Shown: positions 40,026-48,519 of the stretch, one piece after another
How positions within the stretch are numbered: the first letter of the stretch is position 1
Layout: each line of letters begins with the position of its first letter
Virus record (IMG/VR): IMGVR_UViG_3300032286_001250
Location: 1 to 52,226 of that record
Strand: one strand, 5' to 3'
Length of the DNA: 52,226 nucleotides
From: a virus
The notes under the pieces: model-generated
What the model saw: only the letters and a program-made list of their open reading frames with translations
Databases searched by the model: none
Told to the model about the DNA's origin: nothing
Translations under genes and position numbers: made by a program

Positions 40026-40957
40026 TTGGCGCGGGAGAGGCAGAGGGGGGTGTTGCGCTCGGCGCCGGAGCAGTCGTAGCCCTCGGATTTCATGTCGCCG
40101 AAGGAACGGGCGCAGTAGTTATCGCCCTTGGAGGTGCCGGGGGCGATGGTGTAGCCCTTGGCGCCGTAGCGGACCTTGTTTTTGCGGCCGGTCTTGGGGT
40201 TGGTGACGACCTTGGTGTACTTCTTGCCGTCCTCGGTGTCCTTCTGAGCTTGGGCCTTTCTCAAACCTGAGGAGGTTGGGACGCAGTTGGGTACTTCGCG
40301 CTTGCCCTTGCGCTTCGTGCCAGCCTGAACGTAGCCCTCCCAGCAAGCATCGTTGCGCGAGATGGGGAAACTGCGGAGTAGCCGGGGGGTGAGGAGAGCG
40401 TCGCCTCGTGGGGTGTCTGAGAAGCGGGGCTTGCGGTAGCCGGGTTCGTAGCGGCGGCGCAGCTTCTCGATGGTGAGGTTATGCCGGCGCACACCGCTGC
40501 GGACGGAGGCACGGGCGGCTTTGCCGGACTTGTGCATGGCCGAAGCCACGGCGACGGTGCGCTCGATCTCGGCCTGGGCTGCCTTGGAGATGGCCTGCTC
40601 CGCTTCGCGGTTGGCGGACTGAGCAGCCTTGTGGAGGCGTTCAGTCTTGGACGGTGGACGCATCGTGGCGAGGGGGCCGTCCTCAGGGAAGCGCATCGAA
40701 GGTGGCTTGGCCGTGGCGCGGTGGACGGCCTCGGTGACACCCTGCTGTGCGGCGCGGCGGGCACGGCCGGGAGCGTTGAAGATGGCCTTGCGGGATCCCT
40801 TGAACAAGAGCGCACCGCCGACGGCGCCTGCGGTGAGGCCGGCGGCCAGGGCCGCTCGGCGAGGGATGGCGCCACCCTTGTGGCATGTCTTTCCCTGGGC
40901 GATGGCGCCCTGGCCACACTTCAGGTCGAGGCGGAGGGTGGAGGGGGTCAGGCTCAT
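39956..40957 (-). CDS. Virion-block protein with Cys motif, membrane helix and phage Cys-rich domain
   Basis: A 333-residue protein (ATG 40955-40957). Residues 14-25 are CGQGAIAQGKTC, followed by a membrane helix at about 33-53 (RAALAAGLTAGAVGGALLF) and a basic helical middle. Residues about 205-230 have CWEGYVQAGTKRKGKREVPN with a following CVP. The last 70 residues have YGAKGYTIAPGTSKGDNYCA, then GYDCSG and LCLSRAKWKCSGK. The CW-x-GY...NCVP and KWKCSGK elements recur in phage structural operons from memory, without a known function. High Lys/Arg content suggests nucleic acid or membrane contact inside the capsid. Confidence 0.6.
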   Translation of the reverse strand: MSLTPSTLRLDLKCGQGAIAQGKTCHKGGAIPRRAALAAGLTAGAVGGALLFKGSRKAIFNAPGRARRAAQQGVTEAVHRATAKPPSMRFPEDGPLATMRPPSKTERLHKAAQSANREAEQAISKAAQAEIERTVAVASAMHKSGKAARASVRSGVRRHNLTIEKLRRRYEPGYRKPRFSDTPRGDALLTPRLLRSFPISRNDACWEGYVQAGTKRKGKREVPNCVPTSSGLRKAQAQKDTEDGKKYTKVVTNPKTGRKNKVRYGAKGYTIAPGTSKGDNYCARSFGDMKSEGYDCSGAERNTPLCLSRAKWKCSGKTSRRDAALTPGKSSAW

Positions 40958-41397
40958 TGCAGGTTGGTCAGCTTGTAAAGCGTGGAGTCGATCAGCTTCT
41001 GGATCGTGTCGATCTCGTTCTGGATCTCGCTGTCGTTTGCAACAGCGCCGCGGGTGTTGCGGACGTAGTTGCTCAGGGCCGTGACGAAGGGGATCGGCTG
41101 GCCTGTGGGGATGGAAGGGCCGTCGGGGTAGCTGTCGAGGACGCCGTATTTGCCCTGGTAGGCCTCGATCAGACCGTCAGTGAGTTCCTCGAGCTCGGAG
41201 TAGAAGGTGCCGAGGGCTGAATGCTGGCTAAAGCTGCGGCTCTTCAGGTGGAGGAGGTGGCCTGTGGTGACGGCGTCGAGCAGGGTTTTGAAGAACTCCC
41301 CGGCGGCCTGGGGGTCGGTGTTGCCGGCCTCGGGGGAATCGTGGCGGGTGGTGGTGGGGGCGAAGCCGGTGGCCCAGACGGAGGAGGTGCGTGTCAC
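40954..41397 (-). CDS. Ferritin-like helical protein (DUF5856-like)
   Basis: A 147-residue helical protein. AGEFFKTLLDAVTTGHLLHL, KSRSFSQHSALGTFYSELEE, LTDGLIEAYQGKYGVL, and ending EIQNEIDTIQKLIDSTLYKL. The H...E..H spacing in the first helices and the Y-S-E-L-E-E-L-x-D-x-L-I-E-x-Y pattern resemble the DUF5856 phage family with a Dps/ferritin-like four-helix bundle. The function is unknown; metal binding or DNA protection has been suggested for the fold in general. It overlaps the downstream gene by 4 bases and lies between two C-G-x3-I-x5-C proteins. Confidence 0.6.
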   Translation of the reverse strand: MTRTSSVWATGFAPTTTRHDSPEAGNTDPQAAGEFFKTLLDAVTTGHLLHLKSRSFSQHSALGTFYSELEELTDGLIEAYQGKYGVLDSYPDGPSIPTGQPIPFVTALSNYVRNTRGAVANDSEIQNEIDTIQKLIDSTLYKLTNLQ

Positions 41398-41407
41398 AGC
41401 GGTGCCC

Positions 41408-42847
41408 TCAAGCGCCGATGCGTTGGAGTGATTGAGTCACTTCGCGGGCGTGCTTGTGGCGGAGGGCCTGCATCTCACTGCGTGAGGCGCCTTTGGTACG
41501 TGCTCGCTTCAGCTCGGCTTCTTGGCGCGGGCCGAGTTTACTCATCGCAGATTGAATCTTCGCGTTATTGGCTCGTCCTGCTTGATATTGACCGCGAATA
41601 GCCTTGCCGGTCTTATAGCCCAGAGCTTCGGATGCACCTCCCAGTGCGCCAACACCAGCGCCGTAGGCAGTACCGCCTGCCGCACCAAGGAGGGCACCCT
41701 TCACAGCACCGCGACCACCGCCGGTCAATGCGCCGATCGCAGCACCCCCGAGGGCACCACCGATAGATCCACCAATCGCGCCCTGTTTCACCCCGAGTTT
41801 CGCCATCTGCTTCACGCTGGATGGGTCTACACCACGCTTCACGTAGTAGGGATGGACGGTGTTAGTAAGTCCACCGAGCGCTCCACCACCTGTCCACCTG
41901 TTCTGTGTAGGGCCTCCGCCTGCACCTTTGTGGCACTTCTCGCCTTTGGAGATGGCGCCTGCACCACACTTGATGTCTTCGCGGATCAGGCCGTCGAAGA
42001 CGGCGGCGTCAAGGGTGAAGCCGTCGGCGTACATGGAGTCTGCCCACGGGCTCTTAATGCTCCCGCCAGGGCCGAGCTTCGGTTTGGGCATCGGCTTGTT
42101 GATACGGCGGTTGACCATGCGCTCTTTGTACAGCTTGTTCTTGCCGACTTCGAGACCGACTCGGGCTTTGCGTGCCCCGGTGGCGAAGCCGCTGCGGGCG
42201 CGGCCGAGACCTGAGCTGGCGGTGCGGCGGGCCATGCCCATACCGGTGCGGGCTTTGCGCATGCCGGTGGAACCGGCGGTGCGCAGGCGGGGGGCAGCTT
42301 TGCGCAGGGCAGAGCCGGCACGACGGAAGGCGCCGCTGCGGTGTCCGCCGTAGGCCAGGGCGGCGACGCCTCCGGCGATGGCGGCCCCGGTGGCCACCCG
42401 GCGTGCGGTGCTGCCGTTGTTCTGGCTCTGGCCGCCGGAGGAGCGGAAGTCTTGGCGGAGGGCGTCCTCGGTGTCGAGGCGGGCACGGATGTAGGCCTTG
42501 GGCTTGTTCTGGATCCCGAGGTCGCAGGCGTCGAGGTACTCCTGCGGGGAGAGGGCGTCGTTGTTCATGCGGGAGTTTTTGCGACCGGGGTTGTAGAGCT
42601 CGCCAGGTCCGGCGGAGGTGTCACCTTCCTTCTTGCCCGTGCAGGGTTTGCCAGCAGCGCAGGCGGAGCAGGAGCCGTCCTTGACGGCCTTGCGGCCACG
42701 ACGACCGCGGCGTCCTTTGGACATGGGGGGCATGTCTTCGGAGCCTTCGCGCATCTGCTCGTCGGGTGATTCTGTGGACTCGTCGTCCGGGGATTCACCG
42801 GCCTCGGGGGCTGAAGGCTTGGGGCGACGGCGCATTGCGGCGGGCAT
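41408..42847 (-). CDS. Virion-block protein with Cys motif and glycine-zipper membrane domain
   Basis: A 479-residue protein (ATG 42845-42847). An acidic N-terminus leads to a first Cys cluster at 60-69 (CSACAAGKPC), a hydrophobic segment at 151-166 (VATGAAIAGGVAALAY) and a very basic stretch at 170-260. The shared motif CGAGAISKGEKC follows at 294-305. Residues about 356-404 are a glycine zipper (AIGGSIGGALGGAAIGALTG...GAAGGTAYGAGVGALGG), a pattern able to insert in membranes and oligomerise, as in phage ejection proteins. The end is basic and helical. I infer a capsid-internal protein that enters the host envelope with the DNA. Confidence 0.6.
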   Translation of the reverse strand: MPAAMRRRPKPSAPEAGESPDDESTESPDEQMREGSEDMPPMSKGRRGRRGRKAVKDGSCSACAAGKPCTGKKEGDTSAGPGELYNPGRKNSRMNNDALSPQEYLDACDLGIQNKPKAYIRARLDTEDALRQDFRSSGGQSQNNGSTARRVATGAAIAGGVAALAYGGHRSGAFRRAGSALRKAAPRLRTAGSTGMRKARTGMGMARRTASSGLGRARSGFATGARKARVGLEVGKNKLYKERMVNRRINKPMPKPKLGPGGSIKSPWADSMYADGFTLDAAVFDGLIREDIKCGAGAISKGEKCHKGAGGGPTQNRWTGGGALGGLTNTVHPYYVKRGVDPSSVKQMAKLGVKQGAIGGSIGGALGGAAIGALTGGGRGAVKGALLGAAGGTAYGAGVGALGGASEALGYKTGKAIRGQYQAGRANNAKIQSAMSKLGPRQEAELKRARTKGASRSEMQALRHKHAREVTQSLQRIGA

Positions 42848-42883
42848 GGGCGTAGGGCGTGTGCCCGAAAGCGTTGGCCCAGA

Positions 42884-43759
42884 TTATCGCTGTAAAGGAG
42901 TGGGGGTAATCTGCTCAAAACTTGCTGGCTTGTTCAGCGGTACGGTTTCAGGGAGACGTACAGCCTTCGCAACATCTTTCTTATGTGTTTCACGCATCTT
43001 CTCGTATTCGGGATCCATTGCATTGGTGTCTTCATCCCAGGGGGCCAAATAGCACCGGCAGCGGGGATGGATGGGAACTTTGACGTCTCCGCGTTTGTAG
43101 ATGTGGCCAGCACGAGGGGCACAGTATGGGCAGCTCCTGTCATCTGCAGTCGCGTAGTACATAACCTGCGAGATGCCGCGAGCTGCGTAGTAGGTGTCTG
43201 AAGCGTTGTTGTAGGCGCGAAGCGCCTCGGTGCGGACGATGACGTTGGCGCGGGACTTGACGATGCCGAGGCGGCTGCGCATGTCCTGGACCATGGCGTC
43301 AGTGGGCCGGCCTTCGGCAATGCCTTGGGCGACGGTGGTGGCAGCGGTTTCGGCGAAGGTCTGGCCGTGCTTGGCGAGGTAGCCACGGGCCTGCTTCGCA
43401 GCCTCGACGGTGGCCTCGATGGGAATGGAGACGTCGATGCGGCCGTGGCCGGGAAAAGCGGCCTCGGTGAGATCGTTGGCAATGGCCAGGCCTTGACCTT
43501 GGGCAGAGAGGGCGAGGTTTCGGAAGATTCGGTCATAGGCGTCGACCCGATCGGGGTTGTAGGCCGGGACCAGGAGGCGGAACTCGCGCAGCAGGGACAG
43601 GTTGCGCTGGGCCGGGTCGATGATGCCGGCCTTCATCTGGGCGCGGACACGGATCACCAGGCGGCGGAACGCTGCATCGAGGACACCGTTGAGGAGGCGG
43701 ATGGTGCCGTCCTCGGTGGTGCGCAGGAGTTCGTTGTAGCGCTCAATCAGGCTGGACAC
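42884..43759 (-). CDS. Head morphogenesis protein (MuF-like)
   Basis: A 291-residue minor head protein (GTG 43757-43759, overlapping the upstream gene by 13 bases). The N-terminus is helical (IERYNELLRTTEDGTIRLLN). The C-terminal part matches the Mu gpF family: VIVRTEALRAYNNASDTYYA, YYATADDRSCPYCAPRAGHI, ..., PIHPRCRCYLAPWDED. The CPYC...HPRCRC cysteines and histidine probably bind zinc. MuF proteins bind the portal inside the head, and in some phages carry toxin domains; here the flanking genes may play that part. About 60 residues follow the Cys-rich end. Confidence 0.8.
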   Translation of the reverse strand: MSSLIERYNELLRTTEDGTIRLLNGVLDAAFRRLVIRVRAQMKAGIIDPAQRNLSLLREFRLLVPAYNPDRVDAYDRIFRNLALSAQGQGLAIANDLTEAAFPGHGRIDVSIPIEATVEAAKQARGYLAKHGQTFAETAATTVAQGIAEGRPTDAMVQDMRSRLGIVKSRANVIVRTEALRAYNNASDTYYAARGISQVMYYATADDRSCPYCAPRAGHIYKRGDVKVPIHPRCRCYLAPWDEDTNAMDPEYEKMRETHKKDVAKAVRLPETVPLNKPASFEQITPTPLQR

Positions 43760-46593
43760 TTGGCAGCCTGGTAGTGGCGCTTAGCTGCTAGGAACATGCG
43801 CACACGGGGTGGTAGCTCATCCTCAGCGTCACCACGGATCATATTGCCGATGTACTCGAACTGGTTGTCCGGGATCTCAGTGAACTTACCCTGGTTTTTC
43901 AGTGCCCAGAGTTTGTCGCCTTTCAGATTGGGAAGAGCCTTAAAGCCCATCTTCTCATAGATTGATTTGCGCTTGCCGCCTTTGCCGTCAGCTTTGTGCG
44001 GCACAGCGAACAAGAAAGCGTCATCCGGTAGCATATCGAGCTGAGCACTATACATCGCTTTTGTGGTCTTGATCAGCTGCTTGGCTTGTTTGCTTGGGAT
44101 GTCTGTGGCGGCGTCGTATTTTGTATCCACAGTGAATCCAAGGCCGAATTGCTGAAACTTCCCGACGTCAGCTTTGTGCTCAGCGCCGAAGGTTAGCAGG
44201 CTGTCACCCACGGAGCCGATAGAGATGTGCCCACCACTAGGTGTGGACCATGTGGAGAAATTATTGTCGATGTCTACAGCTCTGATTTGAGCTCCCTGGG
44301 CTTTTAGTGCCATGTGGGCTGCCCCCAGCTTGGCATCACCTACAAGCCTACTGACAGGGTCACGGAAGTTCTCGGGGAGCTTGGCGATAGCCTGCTTCAC
44401 TTGTTTGGCTGAGAGACCTTGTATGGCTTGTTGACTCAGGTTAGGGACAAGTGTTGAACGATTCTTGTACACAAACAAGCTGCCTGCCGTGAGAGCAGCG
44501 GCCCCGGTGACAGCAACTACAGCCGCGGCTGTCTTTACTTTTGAACGTGTGGAACTTTCTGGTGCGCTGGGCTGTGAAGGTTCTCTCTGACTGGGCGCAG
44601 CACTGGATGAACCTGGGGTTTCACCGCATTTGTGGCCTTTAGGGATGAAGCTGCGACCACAGGGCTTGCCCGTGTGCTGCGCTGCAGTCTGGAAATCCAG
44701 GCGACGTTGGACCTCCAGGAAGGAACGCACTCGTGGGGGGAGAGCGTCGCCGCGGAGGTGGGCCTGGTCGTAAGCCGTTTCTGCAGAGCCACGACTCCCG
44801 TATATGCGCTGTTTGTCAAGTCCTTGTACCCGCTCAAGTGAGCTCACAGCTTGAGCACGAGTCTCGCGCCTGGTTACATTCTTAATGGTGACTGTTTTAT
44901 TAAAATTGATGCCGCTCAAGTCGTAGTATTGGCGACCTGACGGATTGGCTAGCTGCTGGCGCTCCCAAAGTCTAATTTTACTCTCTTTCCCTGGTACTGC
45001 GTATTCGAGGCCGGGTTGGCGTTGGATAATGCGGAATGCCTCAGCTATAGATGTTACTTTCTGGCCAGACCAGTCGGCAGCAGCTGTAAGAGCTTCGCGA
45101 TCAGTAATGGCGAAACTATTGACGCCTCTTACCTTTGTGTTGAAGAAGGCTTTGTTTACAACCACCCCAGCCGAGGATCCGGGGACGGTGAGCCGGCTAT
45201 TCATAACGGCTGCTACGTGTCGTGCATGGGCGTATTCAGCATCTTGCAGGAGTTGGGCGCGATTTCGTGCGCTGCCTTCTAATTTTGTATCTAGTTTCAA
45301 TTCATCCGCAGTACGCGCATAGAACTTGTCGAATTGACTGAGAGTATCGTTATACACACGCTTGGCTTCGCCGTTAATCACCTCTGTCCTATTCTGGAAC
45401 AATAGATAGCGTTCGACTGTGTCGACGGCGTCGCTGCGCATGCTGTCTGGGAGATGCACACCGCTCTCGGTGAGAACACTGTTTGCGAATGCTCGGCGAG
45501 TGCGCTGCCGCGTTAGATCTACGCCACGCTGTACGGCCAGTAGCTGGAGTGCGCTTGATTGATCTTGAATTTGGTCTGCCAACGCACGGACAACTGCATG
45601 ATCGGTGCTGAGCCGACTGATGTTACTACGATCGCGCAAGCTGAAAGTGTCAGCCAGGAATTCTTTGGTGGCATCGCCGCTGTACACAATACGATTCGTA
45701 GGCTTGCCGAAACGATCTTTCACGCGAATGTCAAAGAGCTTTCGTGTGCTTTCACGCAACCATTCCTGACGAGTTACGCCTGGAGTGTTTTGAGCAAGGC
45801 GCACTTCTTCGTTGATGTGGCTGCTGATTGCTGCGGAGTAGCTCGTCGTCGTCGAAATGGTGCGGGGGAGCGGGGCGCCTGGCCGCTCAATCTGAGCCAG
45901 CATCGAGGCTGGACCAACACTGTTGGTGTGACGCAGGCTTTGGGCGATGGAAGCTGCGCTCTGTCGCCCTCGGAGGCGGGTGTTTTCCCGTGGGCCGAGG
46001 GCGCTGGGATCGAAACGGCGGACCACGCCCATGACGGCGTTCTCTCCGGTATCCATTGCCCGACTGAAAGTGTCGAAAGCTGCCTTGTTAAAGGGTTGGT
46101 AGACCCGATCCCTATAAAAAGGGATATTGGCGAGACCACGGTGTGCAGCAATACCACCAGCGACGGCGGCTGTGATACCTACAATTAAACCTGTACGCTT
46201 CAGTAGCTCTTTCTGCTTCTCTTTCTTGTCTTGAATGTTGCCGGGAGTGGCTTTGACCACGCCGCGGACGATGGCGCGGCGGCCGGCGTCTACCTCGGCG
46301 ACGCTGCCTTTCTTGATGCCCTTGATGACGCGGCGGAAGCCACGCTCGATTGAGGCGGCTCCGCCGACGGGGTCGGTGGTGGCGGCGCGGAGGTGGTTGT
46401 CGGTGCCCTCACCCTTGAGGCGGCAGTCCCAGTTGGGTGGGATGCAGCGGTTGCCACAGAGTTTGTTGGGTGGGGTGCATTTGACGTTGCGGCGCGTCTT
46501 GCCGGAACGGCTGAGGCCGGGGGCGTCGAGGCGGGCCTGGGCGGCCAGGAAGGTGGCGGCGCGAATCTCGGAGCGATCTGGTGTTGTGGTCAT
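43747..46593 (-). CDS. Large modular virion-block protein with two Cys motifs
   Basis: A 948-residue protein from ATG 46591-46593, with Shine-Dalgarno GGGAGGTG six bases upstream and an ATGA overlap with the portal gene. First unit: FLAAQARLDAP, then the motif CGNRCIPPNWDC (residues 46-57), a membrane helix at about 133-150 (RTGLIVGITAAVAGGIAA), and some 450 residues of unknown domain. Second unit: LPPRVRSFLEVQRRLDF, motif CGRSFIPKGHKC (645-656), membrane helix KTAAAVVAVTGAAALTAGS, and a domain ending DAFLFAVPHK...SIYEKMGFKALP, which resembles the C-terminus of GNAT acetyltransferases. A third partial unit closes the protein: LPPRVRMFLAAKRHYQAAKC. It looks like repeated cassettes fused in one chain. 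The 43.8-46.2 kb DNA is AT-richer than the portal gene. Confidence 0.6.
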   Translation of the reverse strand: MTTTPDRSEIRAATFLAAQARLDAPGLSRSGKTRRNVKCTPPNKLCGNRCIPPNWDCRLKGEGTDNHLRAATTDPVGGAASIERGFRRVIKGIKKGSVAEVDAGRRAIVRGVVKATPGNIQDKKEKQKELLKRTGLIVGITAAVAGGIAAHRGLANIPFYRDRVYQPFNKAAFDTFSRAMDTGENAVMGVVRRFDPSALGPRENTRLRGRQSAASIAQSLRHTNSVGPASMLAQIERPGAPLPRTISTTTSYSAAISSHINEEVRLAQNTPGVTRQEWLRESTRKLFDIRVKDRFGKPTNRIVYSGDATKEFLADTFSLRDRSNISRLSTDHAVVRALADQIQDQSSALQLLAVQRGVDLTRQRTRRAFANSVLTESGVHLPDSMRSDAVDTVERYLLFQNRTEVINGEAKRVYNDTLSQFDKFYARTADELKLDTKLEGSARNRAQLLQDAEYAHARHVAAVMNSRLTVPGSSAGVVVNKAFFNTKVRGVNSFAITDREALTAAADWSGQKVTSIAEAFRIIQRQPGLEYAVPGKESKIRLWERQQLANPSGRQYYDLSGINFNKTVTIKNVTRRETRAQAVSSLERVQGLDKQRIYGSRGSAETAYDQAHLRGDALPPRVRSFLEVQRRLDFQTAAQHTGKPCGRSFIPKGHKCGETPGSSSAAPSQREPSQPSAPESSTRSKVKTAAAVVAVTGAAALTAGSLFVYKNRSTLVPNLSQQAIQGLSAKQVKQAIAKLPENFRDPVSRLVGDAKLGAAHMALKAQGAQIRAVDIDNNFSTWSTPSGGHISIGSVGDSLLTFGAEHKADVGKFQQFGLGFTVDTKYDAATDIPSKQAKQLIKTTKAMYSAQLDMLPDDAFLFAVPHKADGKGGKRKSIYEKMGFKALPNLKGDKLWALKNQGKFTEIPDNQFEYIGNMIRGDAEDELPPRVRMFLAAKRHYQAAKCPA

Positions 46594-48461
46594 GCGTACA
46601 CCTCCCAACCTGCTTTGAGGGAATCGGCTTCGACCTCGGGGATAGGTGTCAGTCCTGCCACAGTTTGTCGAGGCCAGAGTTTCTCGAGTCCGCTGCGGGC
46701 GGCGCGGAGGGTGGCGAAGCCGGTGACATAGGGACCTGGGACCAGCTCGTCTGCTCGTGCGAACGACGCCCGGTAGAGGCGATAGGCGCGGGTGCGCTGC
46801 GGGCCAAGCACCAGGAGGGGAGCGTCGGCTGAGCTGTCGGTGCGCTGGCCATCGGGGCCGACGAGGTAGCCCGCCCGGACATCGCCGGCAGTGTGCGTCA
46901 CCCGGATGCGCAGGCCTCGGACTTCGTAGACATCGAAAGCGTCCTGCTTCGCGTTCGGGTCGGGCTCTGCCGGCAGGATGCCTCCACCGTTGGTGGGGTC
47001 TGGCTCCGCCGGAGCTGCTCCGCCCTCGGGGGGCTGTGGGGCGCTGGGATCAGCCGCAGGCTGAGGGTTGAGCATGGCGTCCTGCTGCGCCTGCATTGAG
47101 AGCAGGGAGTTCTGGAACTCCGCGTCGGCCTGGGTGGCCAGCTGCTCGGTGACCGCCTCGTTGAGGGTGGTTTCGGTGCTGTAGCTGGTGCCGCCGAAGC
47201 GGGACTCGCGCACTTCGATCGCCTTGAGGACACCGGAGTTGATGTATTGGACGTCGGTGGCGGCCGTGTTGGCCCGCAAGTTGGCCTTGTCCTCTTCAGT
47301 CTGGGTGAAGACGGAGGGGAAGCTGACGGCCCAGGACTCGGGGGGCTTGCCGCGGGTCGGGCCTTCCCGGCTGAGGAGGATGTAGGTGAAGGCCTCGGTG
47401 AGGGCCGGGCGGCAGTAGACCTCTTGCCATTGCTCGACGATCGAGGCCCAGACGCGCTCCTCGAAGCGGCCCTCCTTGCCCAGGCCGCCGGGCGACTCGC
47501 CCATGAGGATCGAGGCGGGCCAGCCCGTCTCGGCCTGCAGGGCGGTGACGAAAGGGTCGGTGGCCGAAGCGATGTTGCCTAGGGCGCGGCTCAAGAAGGT
47601 GACGTCCTCCTCGGTGTCGATCGCCATGCCCCCATAGAGGGAGCGGGAGAGGATGTTGGCCTCCAGGCGTTTGCGCATCCCCTCCTCGTTGCCCTGGGCG
47701 AGGCGGTTGAACAGGCCTGGGATCTTGTGGACGAACAGGTCGGCGTCGGAGACCATGTTCTCAAGGCCGGCCAGGGCCGATTCGTAGCGCTTATAGGCGT
47801 GCCACAAGAGCTGCAGGACTGACTGGCCCCAGCCTGTGTTACGGGTGCGCAGCTGCCAGGGCAGATACAGACCGTCGAAACGTGCTACACGACTGTGATG
47901 CACATGCACATCGACATACGCTTCGCGTTGTGCGTCGGTCAGCTTCTGACTGGTGGTGATCCGGTAGTGCTCAGGCTTGGAGTAATCCGCTGAGGTGAGC
48001 TCCGTCGGGATCAGCTCCCAGCGGGAGAGGGGGATGAAACCCCGGATGGCCCGGATGCGGGAGGTGTTGACCGGTTCACTCTCGGGGAGCCCGTCGTCGA
48101 TCAGCATCACCAGGCCGGCGCCGCCGTAGAGGCGCTGGAGCTTGACGACCTCGGAGTAGGCCTGGTGGAAGTTCGTGTTCTTCAGGAACTCCTCGACCTT
48201 GGTGATCACCTCGTTGTCGGTGTTGTCACCCCCGAGGGTGATGGTGACGCGGTGCCGGAGCATCTCGTCGGCGACGCTATCTACCAGGCGCCGGGGAAGT
48301 CCGTTGAGATAAAGCTGCTCAAGTTCTACGCTGCTGAGCAGCTGTTGTACATTAACTTGTGTCGCTGTAGTCCGGTCTTTCCCGGTTGTACCCATTCCCG
48401 TCAATACATTGACTAAGGAACCGTCGTTCCGGTAATCTTCAGTAGGAGCGACGGTGGGCAC
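46590..48461 (-). CDS. Portal protein (DUF1073-like) with C-terminal extension
   Basis: A 623-residue protein (GTG 48459-48461). Portal elements: LVDSVADEMLRHRVTITLGG, QRLYGGAGLVMLIDDGLPES, RGFIPLSRWELIPTE, HHSRVARFDGLYLPWQLRTR, GWPASILMGESPGGLGKEGR and SFPSVFTQTEEDKANLRANT. It forms the dodecameric DNA gate. After a Pro/Asp-rich linker (residues about 475-515) comes about 105 residues not expected in a portal core: VYEVRGLRIRVTHTAGDVRA, GPQRTRAYRLYRASFARADE and TGFATLRAARSGLEKLW. A GTG start and no clear Shine-Dalgarno are noted. Confidence 0.85.
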   Translation of the reverse strand: MPTVAPTEDYRNDGSLVNVLTGMGTTGKDRTTATQVNVQQLLSSVELEQLYLNGLPRRLVDSVADEMLRHRVTITLGGDNTDNEVITKVEEFLKNTNFHQAYSEVVKLQRLYGGAGLVMLIDDGLPESEPVNTSRIRAIRGFIPLSRWELIPTELTSADYSKPEHYRITTSQKLTDAQREAYVDVHVHHSRVARFDGLYLPWQLRTRNTGWGQSVLQLLWHAYKRYESALAGLENMVSDADLFVHKIPGLFNRLAQGNEEGMRKRLEANILSRSLYGGMAIDTEEDVTFLSRALGNIASATDPFVTALQAETGWPASILMGESPGGLGKEGRFEERVWASIVEQWQEVYCRPALTEAFTYILLSREGPTRGKPPESWAVSFPSVFTQTEEDKANLRANTAATDVQYINSGVLKAIEVRESRFGGTSYSTETTLNEAVTEQLATQADAEFQNSLLSMQAQQDAMLNPQPAADPSAPQPPEGGAAPAEPDPTNGGGILPAEPDPNAKQDAFDVYEVRGLRIRVTHTAGDVRAGYLVGPDGQRTDSSADAPLLVLGPQRTRAYRLYRASFARADELVPGPYVTGFATLRAARSGLEKLWPRQTVAGLTPIPEVEADSLKAGWEVYA

Positions 48462-48519
48462 TGCGTTATTAGCCTCTCTGAGGACAATTTAACGCTGCCA
48501 CACGATGATGCGGTCGCCG

